From the IMG/VR virus record IMGVR_UViG_3300013094_003805, positions 1-20,940 of that record: a stretch of 20,940 nt of DNA. One strand, given 5' to 3'. Numbering within the stretch: position 1 is the first letter of the stretch; each line of letters starts with the position of its first letter. This DNA comes from a virus. Shown piece after piece: positions 14,611 through 20,940 of this stretch. The position numbers and the translations under genes were made by a program. The notes under the pieces are model-generated. The model was not told where the DNA came from. It was given only the letters and a program-made list of their open reading frames with translations, and did no database searches.

Positions 14611-15173
14611 CGCAAACTCCGAGCAGGTTTGTAGGCTTTTGCTTTAATGTGTACTTGGTAGCAAGTGTTGTTATATTTGTTAAATTCTATATTAACAGCT
14701 TCTGGGGGCAAAGTTTTTGCGTATTCCATAAACCAAGGGGTGAAATCATGGCCTACTTCCGTGACTGCTATATCTATCCCTAATTGTAACCCTAAGGTAG
14801 TTTCTTGCCCGTGGTTTTCAACAGTTTCAGTATTTTTACGTTGATTAAACATATCAATACCAACTGGAGTAATTGCCCTTATGTGTGTAGGGTCGTGAAC
14901 AAAATTATCGTGCCTATAGTGAGGTACAGTAATATAAATTTCTGCACCATCTTTAAGAATTCTATAGAATTCTTTCCATATGGCAAAATAACTTTTAGTA
15001 TCTTGGCCGAGATGTTCTAACACATGGTGTATGACTATCTCGTCCACTGAATTGTCTTTCCAGGGCAGCTTTTTTTCTAGATCTACAACTTTATCTGGAT
15101 TGCAAGAAGGGTCGTTATCAACGTTAACATACCCTTCAAGCTTATTGTACCCACAGCCCAGGTTTAACTTCAA
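14607..15173 (-). CDS. SAM-dependent methyltransferase
   Basis: The 188-aa protein opens with the class I methyltransferase motif LNLGCG at residues 3-8, then NVDNDPSC with an acidic residue for the SAM ribose, a DLEKKLPWKDNSVDEIVIHHVLEHL segment (motif II/post I, 31-55) and YRILKDGAEIYITVPH (motif III). This resembles the small methyltransferases that modify sugars in polysaccharide clusters. The methyl acceptor is unknown; sugar O-methylation is plausible from the neighbours. The start codon is TTG, with the stop of the previous gene overlapping as TTGA; using a later start would remove motif I. Translation is therefore probably coupled to the upstream gene. Confidence 0.85.
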   Translation of the reverse strand: MKLNLGCGYNKLEGYVNVDNDPSCNPDKVVDLEKKLPWKDNSVDEIVIHHVLEHLGQDTKSYFAIWKEFYRILKDGAEIYITVPHYRHDNFVHDPTHIRAITPVGIDMFNQRKNTETVENHGQETTLGLQLGIDIAVTEVGHDFTPWFMEYAKTLPPEAVNIEFNKYNNTCYQVHIKAKAYKPARSLR

Positions 15174-15565
15174 TTCAATGCATCCAACTCGTCGTGTGTA
15201 TTACAAGCATTAATGGCTGCAATTCTAGCAGTCATAGTTGCTTGTGCAGCGGTAATTGCAGATGGATCAAATGATTCTGGATCCATTGCGCTTTCACGAA
15301 TTGTCTGTTGAACTGCAAATTTTGCCTGTGTAATCATTGATGATTTACGGTCATCTACAGAAATATCAAATGTTCCCCAAACGATTTGCACAGGATCTGT
15401 TGTCAAATCAAATGTGTGTGCAGTATAACCCTGACGATTTGGAATAATGTCTGGTCTGACTTCTACTGCGTTTCTCCAACCGTTGTTACCAACGCCCTCT
15501 GCTGGGGGTGTATCCCAAACATCAGTTACGTTACCATCAACTACTCTTACATAATGTGTGCTCAT
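15170..15565 (-). CDS. Small phage protein of unknown function
   Basis: I do not recognise this 131-aa protein with certainty. The N-terminal half begins YVRVVDGNVTDVWDTPP, a style seen in phage tail-fibre accessory proteins, and looks beta-rich; the C-terminal half (residues 75-131) is a pair of Ala-rich helices ending THDELDAL, resembling DUF4376-like phage proteins. It may assist fibre folding or attach to the virion. AAGGAGA lies about seven bases before the ATG, and the ATG overlaps the stop of the sulfotransferase gene by four bases (ATGA). Its position between a sulfotransferase-glycosyltransferase and a methyltransferase is odd for a structural protein. Confidence 0.72.
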   Translation of the reverse strand: MSTHYVRVVDGNVTDVWDTPPAEGVGNNGWRNAVEVRPDIIPNRQGYTAHTFDLTTDPVQIVWGTFDISVDDRKSSMITQAKFAVQQTIRESAMDPESFDPSAITAAQATMTARIAAINACNTHDELDALN

Positions 15566-17328
15566 GCGACTCTCCTTAATTTAGTCTGTTTCAATCTTTG
15601 TTTAATATTGTTAAACGGTGCAGTCCAATCCCCAAATACTTCTTGACGGAATAACGTCATTGAGTCATAATATGGATTTTTTTCACCTTCTAACGCATAT
15701 AAGTAATACCCCATTACAGGTATCACAACCCATGTTTCTATGCCCATAGCCGCACTCAAGTGGCTGACTGATGTGCAAGAACTAATAACTAGGTCGCAAC
15801 TTGCGGCCGCAACTCTAGTATCTTCCCATGTATTTAGCGGAACTTGCTTAACCCACGTCGGACAAGCATCTGCCCCTTCGTCTCTTTGCAGGCTTATAAA
15901 CTCGTATTCGTCATTTTTTACCGCATCAAACATCAGCTGATATGGGAATTTTTTGTTGTGATCCTCTTCAAATTTGCTCTGTCCTTGCCATCTAAGACCG
16001 ATACGTTTTTTAGGACCTTTAATGGTAATAGGCTTAGTTATGTAAGGATCTCCGCGCAAATCTGCTAGTTCTAATCCCAATGGCCCCGGAGCTACCATAG
16101 CAAATGTCCAAAAATCGTGATAAACACCAAATTCTGCACCGTGTTGTACTACTGCACTAACTCCCTCAACATCTTTGAATAAACTGGCTAGCATACCAGT
16201 ACAACAAACAATAACTTTATTTCCCCGTGCAGCTAAGTCTTTTGCATACCTAACTTGATGTATTTGATCGCCTAATCCATGATCACAGTATAACAATATT
16301 GTGCCTTTAGATTTGCCGTCCCATTCTGGTGCAGGTGTGTCGGGATGTTGGTCTCCAATAATACCGCAGAACCGGCCTCGATTCATAACTGTGTAACCTT
16401 CTAGTATTTTGCCTTGTCTAAGCAAATACCAACTTTTGTTGTAAGCAGCTCTATGATCGCCAGGTCTTTCTCTTTCTAATTTTTGTGCTAAACGCCATCC
16501 TTCGGCAAAATCACCTATTTTTCCTGCAGCTACTTGAAGGTCTAGATCATCTAATGTCGGAGTAGTTCTTTTACCGTCACTCCAAAATTCTGGCTGGCAG
16601 AATTGATTATAATGATAACTTAATACTACTTTTGGGTCGTCTGTATGTTGACGTGCTAGCACTGGTTTAATATCGTGCATACCTTCGTAACCGTGTATAT
16701 TTTCATCGTCTTCTTTTACAGAAGATCCGTCAATGTTACTAAAATCGTATTTGAATGGTTTAAGTCCCAAGAACTTATGTATGCGTTGCAGTTCTTTTTT
16801 AGGATTAGCAATTAAGTCGTCGTACTCAACGAATAAGAAACATTCAGGCATTGCTTCGTATCCGGACTGTAAACTGATATAAGCTGCCTTAAGGTGATCG
16901 GCTAATTGACCGTCATACATAAATTTATCAAGGTCATCAGGTTTTGCAACTCTGACAAAACTAGCCATACAATCAGGAACTGGTCGTACTGTAGCAATGA
17001 TTTTAGGTTTGGCCCCTAAGACCTGTGTCATCGCCTGCATAATAACAGGTATAGGCCAGCCTCTACCCTTGTCAATCACTATTTTTTTGTCAGTATCTTC
17101 GTAGAATGCATCAATCATTCCACGCATTGTTTCTGCTAATTTTGTTCGATTAGGATCATTTTCGTTAAGCAATCCTTGGCTGAACCAAGTATTTGCTAAA
17201 GAATCAAGTGCGTGAACTAGCCCGGACGTAGTTGACACGTGTGTGGCAGGATTTTGGTTTAATATAGCGGCCAAAACCGTAGACCCGCTGCGGGGAATTC
17301 CCGATAAGAAGTGTAGTGTTTTTTTCAT
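15562..17328 (-). CDS. Sulfotransferase fused to TPR and GT9-like glycosyltransferase domains
   Basis: The 588-aa protein joins two enzyme domains. Residues 1-245 are a PAPS-dependent sulfotransferase: SGIPRSGST at 9-17 is the 5'-phosphosulfate loop, and VRPVPDCMASF at 114-124 supplies the Arg and Ser that bind the 3'-phosphate. Residues 260-315 look like one or two TPR helix pairs. Residues 335-585 resemble the GT9/heptosyltransferase-like domain found in TPR-glycosyltransferases: GLGDQIHQVRYA at 351-362, RIGLRWQG at 442-449, FISLQRDEG, and SSCTSVSHLSAAMG at 516-529. The protein could add a sugar and sulfate the same glycan. Met1 must be the start, since the PAPS loop begins at residue 9. 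There is no ribosome binding site; a perfect late box ends five bases upstream. Confidence 0.83.
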   Translation of the reverse strand: MKKTLHFLSGIPRSGSTVLAAILNQNPATHVSTTSGLVHALDSLANTWFSQGLLNENDPNRTKLAETMRGMIDAFYEDTDKKIVIDKGRGWPIPVIMQAMTQVLGAKPKIIATVRPVPDCMASFVRVAKPDDLDKFMYDGQLADHLKAAYISLQSGYEAMPECFLFVEYDDLIANPKKELQRIHKFLGLKPFKYDFSNIDGSSVKEDDENIHGYEGMHDIKPVLARQHTDDPKVVLSYHYNQFCQPEFWSDGKRTTPTLDDLDLQVAAGKIGDFAEGWRLAQKLERERPGDHRAAYNKSWYLLRQGKILEGYTVMNRGRFCGIIGDQHPDTPAPEWDGKSKGTILLYCDHGLGDQIHQVRYAKDLAARGNKVIVCCTGMLASLFKDVEGVSAVVQHGAEFGVYHDFWTFAMVAPGPLGLELADLRGDPYITKPITIKGPKKRIGLRWQGQSKFEEDHNKKFPYQLMFDAVKNDEYEFISLQRDEGADACPTWVKQVPLNTWEDTRVAAASCDLVISSCTSVSHLSAAMGIETWVVIPVMGYYLYALEGEKNPYYDSMTLFRQEVFGDWTAPFNNIKQRLKQTKLRRVA

Positions 17329-17333
17329 ACAAA

Positions 17334-17341
17334 TATTTATA
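17334..17341 (-). promoter_or_regulatory. Perfect T4-type late promoter for the sulfation operon
   Basis: The minus strand reads TATAAATA, the exact T4 late consensus, and ends five bases before the sulfotransferase ATG at 17328. In T4, transcription begins about six bases after this box, so the message would start at or beside the AUG. The box forms one side of the large hairpin at 17335-17366. Confidence 0.65.
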
Positions 17342-17366
17342 ACCTGTATTGCTACAGGTTATAAAT
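17335..17366 (-). terminator. Perfect 13-bp hairpin between adhesin and sulfotransferase genes
   Basis: Bases 17335-17347 pair with 17354-17366 without mismatch around the loop ATTGCT. The stem is AT-rich at its base and has CCTGT/ACAGG at its top. On the minus strand it is followed by ATTTGT, a weak U-rich tail, so it could terminate the adhesin transcript, or at least stabilise its 3' end. The late promoter of the next operon lies within the stem, coupling the two signals. Confidence 0.55.
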
Positions 17367-17370
17367 CTTG

Positions 17371-17390
17371 AATTGAAACAGTATTCAATT
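17371..17390 (-). terminator. Second small hairpin at the adhesin stop codon
   Basis: AATTGAA (17371-17377) and TTCAATT (17384-17390) form a 7-bp stem around ACAGTA. The hairpin overlaps the TAA stop of the adhesin gene. It is only four bases from the larger hairpin, so the two form a tandem structure at the end of the transcript. Confidence 0.35.
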
Positions 17391-20300
17391 ATATATGAAT
17401 ACCTGCTGCAGAATTTGGTCCTGCAGATACACCAATCCATTGAGTTGCAGATCCGACTTGTTTTGGTGAACTATAGCTAGTAGCATTACCGATTCCCAAT
17501 ACACTGTTGCTGTTTTGTCCCCAAGCATATAATGCAGTGCCTGTTGTTGCATAGCTGTTATATCCATTTGACGAAGCAGCAACTGCTTTCCAAGTAGTTA
17601 ATGCTCCAACTTGTTTGGGACTTGAGTAACTTGTAGTATTACCTAATCCTAGTACGCCGCCAAAGCCGTATCCAAACGACCATAATGTTCCGTCAGTCTT
17701 GACTGCAATTATGTGATCTCTGCCAGATGCTACCTGTGCCCAATTGGTCAAAGAACCAACCTGTTGGGGACTAGATGTGTTTCCGCTAACTCCTCTGCCG
17801 CCTTCACCAAAGCCGCCAAATCCCCAAGTCCACAAAGTTCCATTGGTTTGAATTGCTGCAACGTGGAAATAATTTACGCTAACAGATTTCCAAGTATTCA
17901 CTCCGCCAACTTGTATAGGACTAGAAACACTGCCTAGGAATCCGAGTCCGCTTTGTCCATAGTATCGGCCGTCTCCCCAAAACCATAATGTACCGTCAGT
18001 TTTAAGAGCTTGCGTCATGTATTGTCCGGATGATACTGTCAACCAAGTAGTCAATGCGCCGATTTGTTTTGGACTATTATAAGTACCTGAAGTAGTGTTT
18101 AACCCTAATTGTCCCTGAGTTTGTGTACCCCAACTAAACAGTGCTCCGCTGGTTGTAATACCGATTGTAAAAGCGTCACCGCCGGCAATTACTTTCCAAG
18201 TATTTGAGCCAACTTGTTTCGGACTTGAATAATTAGTTGTATTAGCTAAACCTAACTGTCCAGAACTATTTAGACCCCACGCCCACAAATTATTATTGGC
18301 ATCAATTGCAAATGAGTGACAGTTACCGGCCAAGTATGTTTGTTTCCAAGTATTACTTGTTCCAACTTGCATAGGAGTCGAATATGTTGTAGTATTATTC
18401 AATCCTAACTGACCAGATCCACCGCTACCCCACATATACAAGTTACCTTGTGTTAATGGTGGGCTTACACTGTTACTATTAGCACTTGTGTTACTTGTTC
18501 CGTAGCTATTAACTGCAACAACTGTAAATGTATAACTAGTTCCTGCAGATAAGCCGGCTACAGAAATTGTGCCGCTAGCAGCAGTACTTAATGTTGCACT
18601 TATACTACCCGGAGTACTTGTAGCTACGTAGCTGGTAATGGTCGATCCACCATTGTTTGTCGGTGCAGTATACGGTACATTTGCTGTTGTAGTAGTTGCA
18701 GTTACTGTACCGATGGTTGGAGCACAGGGTGCTCCAACACTAATTGAAGTTGTAGATCCACTGGAAGTACCAGTACCAATTGCATTAGTTGCAGCAACTG
18801 TAAATGTATATCTAGTACCTGTTGTCAATCCGGTTACAGTAATTGTACCTGATCCAGCTTGACTTAGTGTAGCAGTCACTGAACCGGGAGTACTTGTAGC
18901 AGTATAGTACAATATTGTACTTCCACCATTGCTTGCCGGTGCAGTAAATGATACCGTTGCACTACACAATGTGATTGCACTAGCAGTACCAATAGTAGGT
19001 GCACCTGGTAATATTGCAGTGTAAGTCGCTGAACTGTTTGAACCAGTGGTGGATCCAAAGCTATTAGTTGCAACTGGTGTAAACGTATATGTTGTGCCTG
19101 ATGTAAATCCGGTTAGTGTAACTGTTCCGCCACGTGGAGTAAATGTTGCGGTTACACCACCTGGTGTACCGGTGACCACTACACTAGTTGGACTTCCGTT
19201 GTTACCTGTAGCGCTGGCAGTTATTGCTATACCAGTTCCGCCAACATTTGTGGCAGTTATGCTAGGTATACCTGGTGCGCTAGCATTGGCAATACCAAGA
19301 GCCATAGTTCCCGCAACATATGCCCAAGTCGTCGATGAGCCGACTTGTTTTGGACTGGAATAACTAAGTAGGTTATTTAATCCCAAGCGGCCGGGTGACG
19401 AATTGGTACCCCAGGTCCATAATGTTCCGTTATTCTTAAGTCCAGCCATTCCGTATCCTATGCCGGACAAGTTAGTCACTTGAGTCCAATTGGTCAGTGC
19501 TCCAACTTGAGTAGGGCTTGAACGATTAACAGTGTCGTTTAATCCTAATGCACCGTAGGAATTATTATATCCCCAGGTCCATAGTGTACCGTCAGTTTTA
19601 ATTGCACCAGAGACACCATTGGATAAAGCGCCATCGAGTGGTAATTTGCTCCAATTAGTTAATGACCCAACTTGTCTTGGACTACTATAACCAGTTGTAG
19701 TACCTAGTCCTAGTTGTCCAATATTGTTATAGCCCCAAGCCCAAAGAGTTCCATCGGTTTTAGTCGCTAAAACCCCAAGAGAAGAAGCATAAACCTGGTT
19801 CCAAGTAGTCAATGCACCAATTTGAATGGGACTAGAATTATTAATAGTAATAACGCCTTGACCTAATGCACCGTAGTTGCCAAATCCCCACGCCCAAAGA
19901 GTTCCATTGGTTTGAATACCGAACCCAGTGGAGGTATCTGAATCTACTTGTTTCCAAGTAGTTAATGCACCAACTTGTTTTGGACTGGAATAAGGAGTGG
20001 TATTATTCAATCCTAATACCCCGGCACTAGCGCCTCCCCAAACCCAAAGAGTTCCGTCGGTTTTAATTGCCATGGTATTATAGGAACGACTAACTACACT
20101 ACTCCAATTGGTCAATGCACCAACTTGTTTTGGACTTGAATAATTTATAGTATTACCTAATCCTAACTGACCGATAGCGTTATATCCCCAGGTCCACAAT
20201 GTTCCATTAAATTTAATGGCTGCAGCACTACAACATCTACCTTGAGATATAAATTTCCAATTATTACCAGCACCTATTTGTACAGGACTAGAATAAGTAT

Positions 20301-20940
20301 TTACTGATTGATTTGTACCGCTGAAACCGTAACAGTTTGAGCCCCAGGTCCACAATGTACCGACTCCCGGAGCAACTATACCGCTTGGAGAGCTTGGAGA
20401 GCTTGTGCCAGCAGTATTAATTGCTTGTAAGGTGAATGTATAGTATGTGCCACTTGATAGTCCAGCTACTGTAATAGTACCAGATCCTGCTTGACTTAGT
20501 GTAGCAGTAATGCCGCCTACGTTTGCAGTTGCAACATAACTTGTAATTGGTGATCCGCCGTTTGCAGGAGCAGTATATATAATTGCCGCAGTAGTAGTAC
20601 CGTAAACTGGTATAGATGCCGAGCAAATAACCGGTGCACAAGGTGCACCAAATGTAGTCACAGTACCGGTTGGAGTACTTGCGTTACTTGTTCCGTAACT
20701 ATTAATTGCAGTAACAGTGAAGGTATAAGAAGATTTTGTTCCTAATCCAGTTACTGTAATTGTACCTGATGTAGCTTGTGTTACTGTAGCACTAATACCA
20801 CCTACGTTTGCAGTTGCTACATACTTGGTAATTGGATATCCGCCGTTATTAACTGGTGCAATATAGCTTACTGTAGCAGTAGAAAAACCAGTTGCCGTTC
20901 CAGTTGCTCCAGTAGGTGCACAAGGTGCACCAAATGTAGT
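17389..20940 (-). CDS. Giant RCC1-propeller/Fn3 adhesin or tail fibre, 5' end beyond the window
   Basis: At least 1183 codons are open, and the frame runs without a stop through base 20940, so the true start is outside; the GTG at 20659-20661 is internal. From the N-terminal side there are two Fn3-like domains (20940-20370), seven RCC1 repeats (about 20370-19290), three Fn3-like domains (about 19290-18465) and seven more RCC1 repeats (about 18465-17392). RCC1 units repeat as GTLWTWG...GQLGLG...SSPKQVG. Fn3 units carry TVTGLTTGTRYTFTV-type strands. RCC1 units form seven-bladed propellers, so two propellers are expected. The protein is Thr/Ser/Gly rich with few charges, like marine phage and bacterial surface fibres. 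A host-receptor-binding tail fibre is the best guess; a virion-surface adhesin is the alternative. The tandem hairpins at its 3' end and adjacent glycan genes are notable. Confidence 0.85.
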   Translation of the reverse strand, partial: TTFGAPCAPTGATGTATGFSTATVSYIAPVNNGGYPITKYVATANVGGISATVTQATSGTITVTGLGTKSSYTFTVTAINSYGTSNASTPTGTVTTFGAPCAPVICSASIPVYGTTTAAIIYTAPANGGSPITSYVATANVGGITATLSQAGSGTITVAGLSSGTYYTFTLQAINTAGTSSPSSPSGIVAPGVGTLWTWGSNCYGFSGTNQSVNTYSSPVQIGAGNNWKFISQGRCCSAAAIKFNGTLWTWGYNAIGQLGLGNTINYSSPKQVGALTNWSSVVSRSYNTMAIKTDGTLWVWGGASAGVLGLNNTTPYSSPKQVGALTTWKQVDSDTSTGFGIQTNGTLWAWGFGNYGALGQGVITINNSSPIQIGALTTWNQVYASSLGVLATKTDGTLWAWGYNNIGQLGLGTTTGYSSPRQVGSLTNWSKLPLDGALSNGVSGAIKTDGTLWTWGYNNSYGALGLNDTVNRSSPTQVGALTNWTQVTNLSGIGYGMAGLKNNGTLWTWGTNSSPGRLGLNNLLSYSSPKQVGSSTTWAYVAGTMALGIANASAPGIPSITATNVGGTGIAITASATGNNGSPTSVVVTGTPGGVTATFTPRGGTVTLTGFTSGTTYTFTPVATNSFGSTTGSNSSATYTAILPGAPTIGTASAITLCSATVSFTAPASNGGSTILYYTATSTPGSVTATLSQAGSGTITVTGLTTGTRYTFTVAATNAIGTGTSSGSTTSISVGAPCAPTIGTVTATTTTANVPYTAPTNNGGSTITSYVATSTPGSISATLSTAASGTISVAGLSAGTSYTFTVVAVNSYGTSNTSANSNSVSPPLTQGNLYMWGSGGSGQLGLNNTTTYSTPMQVGTSNTWKQTYLAGNCHSFAIDANNNLWAWGLNSSGQLGLANTTNYSSPKQVGSNTWKVIAGGDAFTIGITTSGALFSWGTQTQGQLGLNTTSGTYNSPKQIGALTTWLTVSSGQYMTQALKTDGTLWFWGDGRYYGQSGLGFLGSVSSPIQVGGVNTWKSVSVNYFHVAAIQTNGTLWTWGFGGFGEGGRGVSGNTSSPQQVGSLTNWAQVASGRDHIIAVKTDGTLWSFGYGFGGVLGLGNTTSYSSPKQVGALTTWKAVAASSNGYNSYATTGTALYAWGQNSNSVLGIGNATSYSSPKQVGSATQWIGVSAGPNSAAGIHI
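17392..18465 (-). repeat. C-terminal block of seven RCC1 repeats
   Basis: Seven repeats, each opening with L-[WYF]-x-[WF]-G, follow one another: LYMWGSGG, LWAWGLNS, LFSWGTQT, LWFWGDGR, LWTWGFGG, LWSFGYGF and LYAWGQNS. Each ends in a form of SSP.QVG followed by a W..V strand. Spacing is about 50 codons. Seven units equal one complete RCC1 propeller. Confidence 0.85.
19290..20370 (-). repeat. N-terminal block of seven RCC1 repeats
   Basis: Seven units begin LWTWGSNC, LWTWGYNA, LWVWGGAS, LWAWGFGN, LWAWGYNN, LWTWGYNN and LWTWGTNS. The final unit is followed by SSTTWAYVAGTMALG, which closes the ring, and then by an Fn3-like domain. The number of units again equals one propeller. The unit boundaries are more diverged than in the Fn3 part. 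Confidence 0.85.
20633..20940 (-). repeat. 94-codon tandem Fn3 repeat with a perfect 26-base junction copy
   Basis: The 26 bases at 20633-20658 recur without mismatch at 20915-20940, exactly 282 bases (94 codons) apart. They encode the linker TTFGAPCAP at the start of each Fn3-like unit. A related VGAPCAP linker occurs near 18730. The array may continue beyond the window. Confidence 0.85.

Noticed and set aside
7768-17328. Bacterial O-antigen or capsule island instead of phage DNA
   Set aside because: The sugar genes are flanked on one side by gp14-gp15 and a Nudix gene and on the other by a fibre-like protein, and the sulfation operon has a T4 late promoter. No flippase, polymerase or host gene is present.
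20659-20661. GTG as the start codon of the RCC1/Fn3 protein
   Set aside because: The frame stays open for 93 more codons to the window edge and encodes another Fn3-like unit with the same linker, so the true start is upstream of the window.
17389-20940. CRISPR-like or satellite repeat array
   Set aside because: The repetition is in multiples of three, follows protein domains and stays in one long open frame. It is coding repetition.
1-20940. tRNA genes, integrase, transposase, attachment site or diversity-generating retroelement
   Set aside because: I looked for cloverleaf arms, recombinase motifs, terminal inverted repeats and a reverse transcriptase with template repeat, and saw none.

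Overview
The window looks like part of the genome of a T4-type myovirus, most likely a marine one (pelagiphage- or cyanophage-like). The main evidence is a set of T4 neck and tail homologues recognised from their protein sequence: gp13, gp14 and gp15. A T4 gp1-type dNMP kinase, a small HNH/zinc-knuckle protein of a type I recall from marine T4-like phages, T4 late-promoter boxes (NATAAATA) and end-to-end gene packing support this. No bacterial housekeeping gene, RNA gene, integrase, insertion sequence or CRISPR array is visible. No database was searched; all assignments rest on motif and sequence recognition.

Layout. Bases 104-4201 hold the HNH-like gene on the plus strand, then a minus-strand block: dNMP kinase, neck protein gp13, a lysine-rich protein of unknown function, an HExxH metallopeptidase and an 86-aa unknown. 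Three host-type sigma70 promoters (TTGAC[AT], a 17-18 base spacer and a good -10) lie in this block. Bases 4271-7778 are a plus-strand late unit: gp14, gp15 and a Nudix hydrolase. The gp13, gp14 and gp15 homologues are all much longer than in T4 because of added beta-rich segments, and gp13 is on the opposite strand from the other two.

Bases 7768-13934 form a tightly coupled minus-strand operon behind a sigma70-like promoter. In transcription order it encodes a GT4 glycosyltransferase, a WbuC-like cupin, a hexapeptide acyltransferase, a compact DegT-type aminotransferase, GDP-mannose 4,6-dehydratase, a GT10 (fucosyltransferase-like) enzyme and three different 2-oxoglutarate/Fe(II) oxygenase-like proteins. 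Together these could make a GDP-6-deoxy(amino)hexose, acylate it, transfer it and perhaps hydroxylate products.

Bases 13993-17328 form a second minus-strand operon behind a perfect late box: a sulfotransferase fused to a TPR/GT9-like glycosyltransferase, a small unknown, a methyltransferase and an adenylylsulfate-kinase-like domain fused to a DUF2061 membrane domain. An APS kinase makes PAPS, which is the sulfotransferase donor, so this resembles a phage-encoded glycan sulfation module. Bases 17389-20940 are the 3' part of a giant repeat protein. It runs off the window edge and contains two sets of seven RCC1 repeats (two predicted seven-bladed propellers) separated by three Fn3-like domains and preceded by more; it is probably a tail fibre or adhesin.

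The most interesting proposal is that the two sugar operons and the adjacent adhesin form one surface-glycan system (deoxysugar, methylation, sulfation) that decorates the virion or alters the infected cell's surface. This is inference from gene content and order.
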